This document shows positions 12,554 to 24,036 of a stretch of DNA of 64,000 bases, in pieces. Origin of the DNA: Sialis fuliginosa. Taxonomy: Eukaryota; Arthropoda; Insecta; Megaloptera; Sialidae. The position numbers and the translations under genes are program-made. Under the pieces are notes generated by a model. The model was not told the DNA's origin. It made no database searches and saw nothing but the letters and a program-made list of their open reading frames with translations. The first letter of the stretch is position 1. Every line of letters begins with the position of its first letter. The stretch is from assembly GCA_961205875.1 (NCBI GenBank), contig OY540814.1, positions 12,134,993 through 12,198,992 of the forward strand. Reading direction: 5' to 3'.

Positions 12554-13319
12554 GACCTGAAGCGGAAAGATCAATTAAAAAATGTGAAATTGGAGAACAC
12601 TTTTTTTGTCTCATTTTAAAACGATCATAAAGCTTCTCATATTTTCAATATTGCGAGGAAGCAAAAGCTTGATAATATTAACTTTCCCCTTATGGGGGTC
12701 ATGTTGTCAATTAAATTCACACTGCTTTTTGGTAAAAAATGAGGTTGTTAAAAAGCATTGTTGAGTTTGAGCACTACTTTCCAGAGATTTAGTTTTCTTA
12801 CAAAGTTATGTAATCTTGTATAAATATTTTTAAAGTATGTCAATTGGAATAAGTACGTTCAATTTTGTACGAATCTTATCCTAAAGAATTTGAAATGACT
12901 GCCAAAAATTTTTGGAAAAAGAAATTTTAAAAGTTTTAAATAAATATTTAAAACTAGTAAAGTACCTACTACTGCAATTTTCTGTAATATACCTACTTAT
13001 AATATTATTAACATCATTAGTGTCCGACCGAAGGTCATTTTTTAACCGAAACCGAAGGAATATATAAATATATATTTTTTTAACTGTATGCATACAGTGG
13101 AGTACCCAGGTTTTTTTTGGGAGGGGGGAGTTAAAAACAGATTAAATACCAAACATTTCTTAAGGGCCTTTTATTTTTTTGGTCTTCAGTAGGTATTTCA
13201 AATGTTTTTCATTATTATTACCATTTCATACTATTAAATTCAGATAATATTTTTTTGTTCAGTGTGTGTTTGCAAAATTGAGAGTTAAATTATTCTGATT
13301 AAACATAATACAATAATTA

Positions 13320-13660
13320 TTAAAAAACTAGCGGATCCGCCCCGGCTTCGTACGGGAGTTAATATTTCATCCCCTGTCACGTATGGTGGGTTGTAAATAG
13401 TTTCATTACATCCACCGGAAAAAATACCATCGGGGTGGGGGATTTAAAGGGAAACCCAACCCCCTATCTTGCATAGGAACCGAGATATTTACAATTTTTC
13501 CGACTTGATTTACTATTATCGTCACTGCTTATTCCTTATGTTACCTAACGTAAGAAAATATATCCTACAACGTGGCCAGAGAACATATTTATGAATACAA
13601 AAAAAACACGTAAATCGGATAAGTGATTCTCGAGTGACAACATATAGATAGATAGAGAGA
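13320..13660. repeat. Decayed repeat with CTAGCGGATCCGCCCCGGCTTCG edge
   Basis: ACTAGCGGATCCGCCCCGGC followed by TTCGTACGGG is a common edge of arthropod dispersed repeats; the body (CATCGGGGTGGGGGATTTAA, ACCCAACCCCCTATCTTGCA) is unusually G+C-rich for this window. No open frame. Confidence 0.5.
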
Positions 13661-14633
13661 CGTTAAGCTTTGATATAATAAATTAATGTAAATAGTTTTC
13701 TATATATTATTATAACAAAATTTATATTTTCTTATATTATACCGGCTGTTCAAATAAAACGTGATGAATTTTGATTTTGTATTTGTGGATATTATTTATA
13801 TTTACTTTTTACATTTTTTTGTATTGAGAAACTATATTTTTTAATTTGATTCTACGTGAAAAATGAGAAACATTTGTCCGAAAAAAGGATAAATATAGTA
13901 TCTCTTTCGGCTTTGGTATAACCTTCGACTTGATTTTGACCGAAACCGAATGTTCGGTCGTACACTAATCACATTTACTTAGATAAGTTTACTCTTTCAT
14001 AATATTTTAGCGACATCTGCTCATTTCAGTAGTACAATAAATTTAAATTATACAAACAAAAAAATTATTTACCTTAAAATTTAATTACACGATAACTAAA
14101 AATATCCAAAACGTAAACATCTGGTCAGTATAGAGAAGAATATTTATTTTTACATTTAGCACAAATGGTATAACAAATAATAAAGCGCCTTTCTCGTTCA
14201 CTGGAAACTAAACAAATATTATGTAAATAAGTCGAACTTAAAAATCGTCAGGCATACAAATTTAGTGAATACTTGTACTAATATTGATGTATGATTTTAA
14301 ATAATCATCTATTTATAATAGAATACGCCTTTCTTTCTGTCATCTTGGAGTAACAACTGTTTACTTGGACTTCTAGCAATAGTTATGTTCATATGCACAT
14401 ATGTACATTGTACAATGTACATACATATGTGAAAAAGAAGACAAAATGATACCGTTAAGTGTATATGCGTATATATGTTTATTTATGTAGAAATGTGTAT
14501 TTGAATTTTAAATAATAGAAATCATAATGAATACATACATATGGGGGCATACCAAGGTATGTACTAATATAAAATACACCTCGAATAAAATTTAACGAGG
14601 ACACCTAATAAAATTCTAGTTTAAAAAACTAAA

Positions 14634-15046
14634 TATGCCATGGAAGCCACGGGACTTTCTTATACGTAATACTGACAGTGAACAGTGCACGTGATTTTTA
14701 TTTTATTAAAACAAATTACTGACAAACTAATAAAAGATAGAATAAAATGAATAGGATATAAAGTATACATAAAAATATTCTCTACAACATATATCAAATG
14801 AATTTTTTTAACCTAATTACTAAACTGGAAACGGATGTTTACTCTTGTGAAATTTTGAATTATTTTTGAAATCATAAAAATGTCGAGTATATTATTATCT
14901 ATAATTTCTTCTTCATACATTTTTTTTTAACATTTATGATTCAGCCAGAAATAATTTTTATAAATAATTAATTAGAATCACCCACAATGTTCACTCTTAG
15001 TATTACCTACGTATAAGAAAGTCTCATGGTACCTATGGCAAAAACG
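14634..15046. mobile_element. TIR element with TATACG-bearing ends
   Basis: The left block holds GGGACTTTCTTATACGTAAT and ACTGACAGTGAACA; the right block has the inverted TACGTATAAGAAAGTCTCAT preceded by TGTTCACTCTTAGTATTAC. Similar single blocks occur near 15067 and 25028 (GTATAAGAAAGTCCCATGC), so this is a dispersed family. Confidence 0.65.
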
Positions 15047-15170
15047 AACACTGTTCAATCTCTGTAATACGTATAAGAAAGTCATATGAACCATTTGAAA
15101 TATAATTTTAAATTACTTTTTTCAAAAAATATTTTTTTTATGAAAAGAACATAAAATAGATAATAATATT

Positions 15171-15297
15171 ATGCCGTGTTCAGACCGAAAAAACAAAACA
15201 GCAACATCGTGTCTTTTTGACAAAAGTGCATTTTTAAATACGACGTGTTTTCAAACACCGTGTTGCTGTTTTGTTTTCTTTGGTGTGAACACTGCAT
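15171..15297. mobile_element. 127-bp MITE
   Basis: ATGCCGTGTTCAGACCGAAA with AACAAAACAGCAACA at the left is inverted at the right as TGTTGCTGTTTTGTTTTCTT with TGGTGTGAACACTGCAT. The arms of about 36 bases leave a loop of some 55 bases. Non-coding. Confidence 0.85.
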
Positions 15298-16439
15298 TAC
15301 CTTTACAACATTTAGCTTGACGATTTTTCTGTAATTCGCACCGTTACAAAAATAATTCGATGACGAAAATAGTCAGAATGGATTTAGGGAAGGTCAAAAT
15401 GGATAATACCATCAAAATCCGGATTTCGAAAAAAACGTCCTATACTTACTTATACTATATGTACATATATTTCATATACATACATATACTCGTAGTATAA
15501 GAAACTAAAAAAAACGTTTTTGATCACGTCCCTCCTCTATCAGACCCTGCTGGACACAATATATATGTAACCAGACAAACAAGCCCAAACTCTATGGACA
15601 TTGTTTGCTGTTGAAGAGTTCCTATGGTATCATATTATTGTATTGTCACCAAAATTACATAAGTTTGCAATGTTTCAAATCGATACGACAATTAGAAGTA
15701 GGCGAAAAGTGAGTTGTAAGATTTGTTTACATATGTTACAGTTCAAGTTAATAAAAGCGTGTTAAAAATAGCTTGTAGTAACTTGATTAAAAATACACTT
15801 TTTTAATTTTTTTAATGAAGAATATTGACTCTATGATACTACATTTTATTTCTCAACATCTTTTTTTAAACCTTTTTATATTATTTAAAAAAAAAAACTT
15901 TAAAAATTGTACACTTTGAAACGTTATAATTGGCATTTATGTAAGAATTTAAAAATAACCATTTTGTATAGAAATTCGATACCTTGAAATCTGCGTGCGA
16001 CAACTCGCCAAGCTATCGTAAATTTAGTGAAAATCGAATAAAAAAATCAGATGAACATAGCTGGAGTAGTTTTAGTGTTACAAAAAAAAATGCAAAATGA
16101 AGCATAAGCTAACATCTTTCAGATGTTGAATTGTAATGAAATAAATCCCAAAAAAGCTTGAAGATATGCTATAATGCGTAGATAAAACCAATGTTATAAT
16201 TATTTTGTTGATAAATCATTTGGGATTGAATATATCTAATAATTTTTTGGTCAACTTATAATCACATATTTTTGATTAATGGGTTTTAAACTTGTTAAAA
16301 AAAACATTGTCCGTTTATTTCTTCTTCATATTTATAAATAATAATGCTTCTTAAGCTACGAATACATAATTTCATTACGATATGTTAATTTAAGTACACC
16401 GGAGTTAGTCGCATTAGCTTCTTAATACCTTATTATTAA

Positions 16440-16740
16440 TGACCATACAAGAGTCGTAAGATAAGATGACATCATCAGCCAGCATCCACACACACACATA
16501 GGTACATAGATACAGGTAACAGTAGCGCGGTGTGCTCATTGTCAATAACACTTTCATTGGAGATGATCTTCTACGATTACCGAGCATTAGGAATGCATCA
16601 TAACATACACTTTCTCCTCTAGTCGTGTCACACCGCTGTTGTGACGTCACACGTGCATATGTTCATATGTAATGTGAACGCATTTGTGTGTATGTATGTA
16701 TGTGTGTGATCGACCTACTTTGGATGATCTCATTTGAAGA
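16440..16740. promoter_or_regulatory. Possible regulatory island with CRE and E-box sites
   Basis: Contains a palindromic CRE-type TGACGTCA (about 16642-16649) directly followed by an E-box CACGTG, plus CA and GTAT microsatellites at both sides. No convincing exon. Function is only suggested by the motifs. Confidence 0.25.
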
Positions 16741-17053
16741 GCCGGAGGTCTTTTTTGTATTTTAGTTTTTGGGTTGATTTATTGTTAATTATGGTTGATT
16801 CAGTGTTTGGTATTTTTGAGATAAATTTTATTATTTATTGATAATTTCAGGATATTTTATAATAAGTGATGGTGCAGATCCAAGAGAAGTGTTATTTTTT
16901 AACACTAAGATAAAATGTGTTAATAGTCAAATAAATCAATTTATAACAACACCAAAAAGCGTAACTTGAAGAAAAAATTTAATGAGAATAATAAATTTGC
17001 ACATATCGTGAACCAAGTACGTTTTCGAATTAGTATTACTTTTATACAATATA

Positions 17054-17770
17054 CACTCATCCAAACAATTAAAGTAACAAGAAATTAAACATTTTTTTGG
17101 GTGTTTTTTGAAGTGCTGTATCTTTGTGAAAAATGGACGTATCGAAATAAAAAAAAATCATTTTAAAGCTTCAAGTTTCTAGTTTTGAGATTTTTAGCAT
17201 AATTGTTTTTTGAGTTACGGTTATCGCGCAATCATAAGAAATAGTGGTACACAAAAATTTTCCAATTTAAAAAAAAAAATTTAAGGGTCCGCGGGCTCGG
17301 GAATTTTTTTTTTCAGGTAAACCAATGCATTGGACAGTTAACTTGTTTATTCAGCTTTAATTTGATTTTTTTTTGGTCTCTCTCAATTTTTTTTTGCCGA
17401 GATATCTGACTTTAAATGAAAAATGATTCTTTTGTCTTCGATCATCATTATATCAGCAACTAATGATGAAACAGTAAATTTAAGGGCAGTTTTAAAAACT
17501 TGAATAAATTTCCTACAAGACCCTTTCATGACTTTATTAGAAAAAAAATTTTTTTACCCTCACTATTAGTTTCAAAAAGTACAAAAAAATGACTATTTAT
17601 TGTCTTTTAGTCAATCTATCGCTACATTACAAATATTGATGGGAAGACTAATGTTACCAGGTATTTTTACAGCTTAATGTATCCCCAACAGTCCTGTAAA
17701 TTTTGAAATTGATCCATCGAACACCCAAAAAAAAGTTAATTTCTTGTTCCTTTAATTGTTTGGATGAGTG
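17054..17770. mobile_element. Tc1/mariner-like non-autonomous element, TA duplication
   Basis: The left end CACTCATCCAAACAATTAAA continues GTAACAAGAAATTAA; the right end TTAATTTCTTGTTCCTTTAA continues TTGTTTGGATGAGTG, inverted with one or two mismatches. TA flanks both ends (17052-17053, 17771-17772). The 717-base interior has no open frame of note. Confidence 0.85.
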
Positions 17771-18031
17771 TAGTTTTAAGATGCTTTTTCATGTTGACGC
17801 TCGTTATAGTGTCAAAAGTAGTCACGTGCACAAGTCACGTGATAATTAGCGTCAAGTGAACAAAGCTCAACAAGGTTGAGCTCATATGTCACTAACGAAG
17901 AAGTAATTATCAATTAAAATTGTTAAGAAACGTTGTGTCTTCGTTTAGATGGACTAATTGAAATGCTAATCAATTACTATAAAATCCGGATAGACGTCAT
18001 AGATCTCGTAATCGTTTAAATGTCAGACATG

Positions 18032-18280
18032 CGTTGAAGCCGCATTTTTACCGCTGTTTCCCCCTTTACCATCACAGATCAAATGAATCAAACATCAAAA
18101 TTCGATCACGTGACCTGATTTGATGCTAGAAAACGAGCGTCGATCGTCAACATGAAAATACTTCGACACTTGTTTTCGAGCGTCAAATGTTGCCATGTGA
18201 CTGAATTTTGATATCTGATTGGTTCGGTCTATGGAGGAATGGTGAAAAGGAAAACAGCGGTAAAAACGCGGCGTCAACAC
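18032..18280. mobile_element. About 250-bp palindromic MITE
   Basis: GTTGAAGCCGCATTTTTACC at the left matches the inverted GGTAAAAACGCGGCGTCAAC at the right, and inverted similarity continues through ATCAAAATTCGATCACGTGA and its partner near 18200 to the centre, so nearly the whole element can fold into one hairpin. Confidence 0.8.
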
Positions 18281-19251
18281 CTATTAATCGTTGACTAGTT
18301 TTATGCCATTTACAAGAATTTTATAGTTATTGACTTGCTTTTCAATTGGTTCATCAAAAGAGAGAAAAAATGTTTATTAACAATTTTAATTGATAGTTAC
18401 CTCTTCGAAATTAGTGGCAAGACTCAACATACAAACAGTGATTCATAAGTTATGCATGCGACATCACTGGCATCAAAAACTGTTCTCACGATGACATGAA
18501 AGAAAATCCCCCCCCCCCCCCAAAATTATAACAAATACAAAAAATGAGGGATCACAATGCATGAAGACCTTTTTTAGCTCTTCAAGTTATTTTGTTGCCT
18601 CATAATTGATTGAAATGAAAAGAAGCCTTTATGTAATTTTTTTTTTTAACTATTATACTATTTTGAGGGACTCTCTTTCTCAATTTGCCCCCCCCCCCCC
18701 AATGATTTAATGTCATGACGTCGGTGTCATCGTCTGAACAAAGTTTTTACATTGCATATGTACGTTATAGAACTGCATTAGATATTCGTACACTTTGAGA
18801 ATTAAATGGTTCATAAATATTATAACTTTTATTATTCTTTTATGGTCAATGTATACTCGGTTTACGGTACATACATACAAATGTATTTAATCAAATATGA
18901 GAAACTGCTAAATGATTTTCAACCACATGTGAATACATAAGATCAACTCCGGCCACAATATTTGAAGTGTTTTTTTTCTGTCTGGCGCCTGCAATTAATG
19001 AGATGTTTTCGAATACTTTCAATTTTAATGCAAATTACAGTAAACATTGCAGTAGAATTAAATATGTTGATCCATGCACTCTTATATAAGATTTAAATAT
19101 GTTTATCATAAATACTTTGGAATGTTGATATATCAGGGAATTACAATAATATTGTCAAGTAGAAAGTGAATATTAATAATAATTACATAAGTTTAAATTT
19201 TTTTGTTGTTTTTATTAATCTATATGATTCTTCTTCTTCTATCTTTTCAGA

Positions 19252-19418
19252 CAGTTCCTTTTACTTGGAGTGTGTATGTGTATTAGGGAGCACAGGGAAA
19301 CAAGATGGAATGGGATGTTGATAATGGGTCAATCATAGTAGGTGGAAATAAACAGGAAGACCGGGATTATAGGAATTATGTAAAGAGTCGCTGGGGTTAT
19401 CTATATGATACAATTTAA
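19252..19418 (+). other. Coding-like stretch behind a polypyrimidine acceptor
   Basis: TTCTTCTTCTATCTTTTCAG is a strong plus-strand acceptor. After it an ATG at 19305 opens 37 codons (MEWDVDNGSIIVGGNKQEDR and onward) to TAA, while another frame reads REHRETRWNGM. It may be a retrotransposon relic or a terminal exon; not recognised. Confidence 0.2.
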
Positions 19419-20580
19419 AAAAAATATTCATTTAAGGGGGTCGGTATTGTGAAAATCGGCCATATTTTGATTTTCCTATAAAAGTTGGAGATTACTTTAC
19501 TTTTATTTTCGTACCCCCCTTTTTCACCTATTTCAAATAATGACAAATGTCTCGGAATTTGAGTTGTAAAGTTTAAACAAAATTTATATCAAAAATATTG
19601 ATTAAGAATGTTAAATATTTCTTTATAGAATGAATCACTACTCAAGCAGTTTTTAATCTGTTTGACCTGTTTAATGTATAAAAGATACATAAGACTAAAA
19701 AATAAGTGATAACTGACAATGTTTTATATTAACACGATAAATTATTTTTAGTAATACAGTCATACGCATGACTCATATATTAATAATAATTCTTTTAGTT
19801 TTTTATATCTTAGGCCTTAGGTTATGTAGGTGGTAATCTTTATGAGTATACAAGAATTATCTTTTGATATTTATATATCGAAGAAATATTAACCATATTA
19901 ATTAATTATACAGGGCGTATCTTCATTATTGATATAATATAAAGTACTTTAAAATGATAGCAGAAAATTATATTTTATGTATTTAAGATAATATTTAATT
20001 TTATACTGCTTTTATTCATATTATAATTTTTTTTATGCATGAAATTTAACATTCAAAAAATTAGTATTTCAACACGATGTAGATTTATATATTTATTTAA
20101 TATTTTTAAGATTGAAGCTATAGTTATTAAAGTTAAAGGAGGAATTATTCCCAAACACTTATTATAAATTTTCAATATATATGTCTACTTTAAGAATTGA
20201 ATAAAAACACATTATTTAATATTTTAGCGTTTTCATTTGTATCAGAATATAATTGTCACGGTGTACTTCGTTAAAACTGCATATTTTTAACTACTTTGGA
20301 ATAGAATTAAGACGAGCCATGGTTAGGTTACCCCACATAGTGTGTTAAATATGTAATGTTTGTCTGCAGCAATGGTCAAGTATTTTTTTAAAGAAACTAT
20401 ATCTAAAAGTTGTGTTTTTGTGCGAAATTTGTCATTTCATATAAATAAAAATATATACATAGAACTAATATTATTTTCATAATTAGTACCATAGATATGA
20501 TATACCCAGGAAAACTTATTAGATATCTGGAAAAAATTCAGTGTTGACTAGTACAGTGTTATCATATGATATGTTTGGGA

Positions 20581-20700
20581 TCAGATTGGCTATGAATTCT
20601 AGTGATTTGGCAGCGAGAGCTGATGTTTGTGCGGACGTTATTTTTACGCGGCGAGTGGACCCAGACCAGTGCGCGAATGATGGTGAGTTTTTATAGACGT
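20581..20700. promoter_or_regulatory. Promoter-like G+C-rich island
   Basis: Ambiguous strand. On the plus strand the island ends GCGAATGATG then a good donor GTGAGT at 20683, with ATG codons just before it. On the minus strand TATAAAA lies at 20695-20689. Either could mark a first exon; no partner exon was recognised. Confidence 0.3.
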
Positions 20701-21344
20701 CAGTTTGGCAAACACACTCTCCTGTGGGAGGCGGCAGACTCTATTCTCGTTCCGTGTAGTATAAACAACGTTGCGCGATCATCGGATTATGAAAAATAGT
20801 ATTCTCTACCTACGGGATGTAGTTCACTTAAACATATTCATTTTTCAGAAGTTCAACTGTCAAAACGATTATGTCCAGTAATTGTAAATTTTCTTCGCCT
20901 GTTTCCAAAACTACTGAACCGATTTTAGTGCGTTTTTCAACAACTGATACTTTATTACGTAAGCTGTAAAGAAATATGATGAGCAAGCTGGAAGAAAATT
21001 AAGCGAGCAACATATGAAACTCAATACGCTGGCTAAAGTTTTGTATGGAAGTTATGTAGGATTCAATCATGGTAGGAATCAGACCCCCCCCCCCCTCCCG
21101 AATATATCAATATATATTAATGTATTTAACAATCAAAATAATTAAATAAATAATAATTATATAATTATTAGACTTTCTGAAAAAAATGGGTGCGCCACTG
21201 AGTTCAATCGTTAAAAGAGAAGTCACCACAAATGTTTTTGTATTTTTTATTAATTGATTTTTAGTTTTATCACCAATTTTACAAATTAATTTATTTAAAA
21301 AAAAAACTTAAAAAATATACGAACAAATAAATTGTGCTTCTTTG

Positions 21345-21620
21345 GTTTACATACCCGGGAAAAAAGTGATGAAATCAGATCTTGATAGATCAGCATTTTG
21401 CGACGACATCATATTTTGTCACTGGTTTTTGGAGACCTGCACAGATCTAAAACGATCTACAAAGATTTCTGAAGATCGTTGTAGAGATTGAAACGTTGAA
21501 ATATTCATGAATTTTCAACGTTTCGATCTCTATCACGATTTACAACGATCTTCAGATATTTTTGTAGACCGTTGTAGATTTTTACAGGTATCCACAAATC
21601 AAAAACCAGTGAAAATAATA
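21345..21620. mobile_element. Element rich in GATCT with inverted arms
   Basis: ACCCGGGAAAAAAGTGATGA leads in; TCACTGGTTTTTGGAGACCT is mirrored by AAAAACCAGTGA, and GAAGATCGTTGTAGAGAT by its complement. Related pieces occur at 655-1003 and 42566-42700, sharing the CCGGGAAAAA edge and CAGATCTTGATAGATC. Confidence 0.7.
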
Positions 21621-22009
21621 TTAATTGCTATATATTTCTTCTAAAAAAATGTCATTTGTGTACTTCGTATACTTACCGTCAGAACTAGCAAGCTCTAAGC
21701 ATTTTAATTATTTTTTTAACCCTCACAAAAATACTGAAATATTTAAATTAAATACTGCGTAACAGTCCTTTTCCTATACGACCTTCACAATTTTGATTTA
21801 AATTGTTATAATTTCATTTATTCCTATTTTCTCATAACTACATTTTTTGAGTTGTTACTTTTTAACGGGGGTACGAACATGTTCTTGATTAGGTTAATTT
21901 CTTCGACAAAGATATTTGTCGTTTGGCCAACTTATGTACCATTTAACTCACTTATGATATGACTCTATCTTTGCAATTAATTAATTGTATATTACATATG
22001 CCATTAAAC

Positions 22010-22200
22010 ATTTTGACAGGCACTGCAAGAGCCGTTGCTTAAGTCCAGTCGAGCTGCGATGCTATTTATATCTCGCGCGAATTGGCCGAGGCGTGCGCAG
22101 TCGCCGCCGCCGCCCACCTCCTGTAACCCGACACCGGGACCTCGTCCACCCTTCAATGTCAATGACAGCGCCGGATATCTCATTACTTGATCAATTAACA
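22010..22200 (-). promoter_or_regulatory. Promoter-like G+C-rich island with TATAAATAG
   Basis: The most G+C-rich stretch of the left half (GCGGCGGCGGCGACTGCGCA on the minus strand), followed by TATAAATAG at 22070-22062 and a downstream AGCTCGACTGG block. It fits an alternative minus-strand promoter within the presumed first intron of the Zasp52-like gene. Open stretches on both strands here are G+C artefacts. Confidence 0.35.
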
Positions 22201-22295
22201 TTTAAACAATGCGGAAGTAGAGTTCATAGGTTCCGATAGATATATTTTATTAAAATAATTACAATCGACATAAAATTATACATGATAACCACTCA

Positions 22296-22440
22296 CCCCA
22301 TAAGGTACTGGCACCAGTCGCACACAATACCCCAGTACTGAATCAGTATCTATAGATACTTAACTATAAACCAACTTAATTTGATGACAATCGGTCAATG
22401 CGTGTAAAAATGGTGGGCATTTAAATAAACTATTATTTTA
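22296..22440. repeat. Fragment of the TACTGGCACCAGT family
   Basis: It carries AAGGTACTGGCACCAGTCGC, ATACCCCAGTACTGAATCAG and AAAATGGTGGGCATTTAAAT, all with counterparts in 28120-28299 in inverted orientation. Confidence 0.7.
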
Positions 22441-22448
22441 ATTAATAA

Positions 22449-23176
22449 GGTACTTGGTCTATTATATCCCCGGCGGTTTGAAAAAAAATAAAATCACTAG
22501 TTCTACAGATAGACAACTATCGTGTATTATTTGATAAGATCAGCGCCAATGTGAGTAAAGTTTGTACTATTAATTTTAATATTTTTAAATTAGTAATTAA
22601 TGGGTAATTATTATACATATAGGTATTCTGTAACTAATTACATTATGAAAAGGCGAAGATTTATTTGTTTTATGTTTTTATTATAGGTATATATAAATCA
22701 TATTAATGTATTTCATTATGTATATCTATTAACTTTATTGTACTTTTAGTTAATACGGAGAACATGGGTGGCCGCTGTCAGAATCATCCATAATTACGTA
22801 TATAGTTATTCAGAATAGAGTTTATTTTATTTGATAAAATTATTTAAAAACAGTTAGTTGCGATGGAAATTGAATCCCCGTTTTTAACCTAACGAAAACT
22901 AACCATTCCAAAAGTAATCAACTCGATTTCGCCCCAATAGATTGCCATAAGCAAGGACAGATAACAGAAGTTATCATTCAAAAATAATGAAAAATATAAT
23001 ATCGATATAAATATAAATATTTAAACTAATAGTGCACACTTTACTCACATTGGCGCTAATCAACATAACATGTGCATAACACCTATATGACACTTGCCTA
23101 TCTGTAGAACTGGTTATTTTATGTTCCTAGTGATTTTAGTTTTTTCAAACCGCCGGGGTTATAATAGACAAATACC
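22449..23176. mobile_element. hAT-like non-autonomous element with perfect 8-bp target duplication
   Basis: ATTAATAA flanks both ends (22441-22448 and 23177-23184). The termini GGTACTTGGTCTATTATATC and, inverted, GGTATTTGTCTATTATAACC continue into CCCGGCGGTTTGAAAAA on both sides. Internal inverted similarity (CTCACATTGGCGC against GCGCCAATGTGAG) extends the arms. No transposase frame is visible. Confidence 0.8.
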
Positions 23177-23189
23177 ATTAATAATAATA

Positions 23190-24036
23190 GGGTCATTCCA
23201 TAAATAAAAAAACACTTTTTAGGTCAACCTCGAGGATTTTCATGAATTTACAATATGTTATAAAGGCTTTTGTAAGGATATGTTCCAGCATAATTATTAT
23301 TAAAAAAGTTATACATTTTGAATTTTTGAGCTAATTTTTTTAATGCCAAATATTTTAAAAACTGTGCATTTTACGCAAAATTATCAAGAGAGCTTTTTGA
23401 TCGGCAAAATACAGAATTTTTGAGACAAATGAAAATTTTAACAAATACTCATGCTTCGATTTTTTGTTTAAATATATGTTATAGCTTATTTTATTCTAAA
23501 GATAATGCTATTTGGCTAGTTAGTTTACTTTTAATATTTTTTAAGATATAAATTTTTAAGTGCAGCGTCAAGCGATGCGCCAGCACAGCCCGAGCGCTAG
23601 CCTGAGTTTTCAATACGGGCGCGTTGCTCGGGGCTGCACTTAAAAATTTATATTTTAAAAAGTATTAAGAGTAAACTGCTAAACGGCATTGTCTTCAGAA
23701 TAAAATAAGCTATAACATATATTTTTTTCAAAAAAATCGTAATATGAGTATTTGTTAAAATTTCAATTTTTGTTTTTATTTTTTATAAAAAATATAGATA
23801 AATGAATATTTTGTTTCAAACAGATTTTCTTTATATAACCTCGTATTTTTTTCGATCAATAAGCTCTCTTAATAATTTTGCGTAAAATGCACAGTTTTTA
23901 AGATATTTGGCATCAAAAAACAATTCAATATGTTATAACTTATAATATTCTTACAAAATCCTTTATAACATATTGTAAATTCATAAAAATCCTCGAGGTT
24001 GACCTGAAAAGTGATTTTTTATTTATGGAATGACCC
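23190..24036. mobile_element. 847-bp near-complete palindromic (foldback) element with G+C-rich core
   Basis: Ends GGGTCATTCCATAAATA and TATTTATGGAATGACCC are exact inverted matches, and inverted similarity continues inward through both halves (for example GGTCAACCTCGAGGATTTT, and CTGTGCATTTTACGCAAAAT against its complement near 23880) to a core at about 23560-23640. The core is strikingly G+C-rich (GCGATGCGCCAGCACAGCCC) in otherwise A+T-rich DNA. The flanks share AATAATA, a possible 7-base target duplication, although this is a low-complexity word. Confidence 0.85.

Noticed and set aside
16414-16650. Minus-strand 78-codon open stretch
   Set aside because: Dominated by CA and TGTA microsatellite and regulatory-looking sequence; no domain and no start context.
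21985-22239. Overlapping open stretches on both strands
   Set aside because: High G+C removes stop codons on both strands; the TATAAATAG motif suggests a promoter rather than coding sequence.
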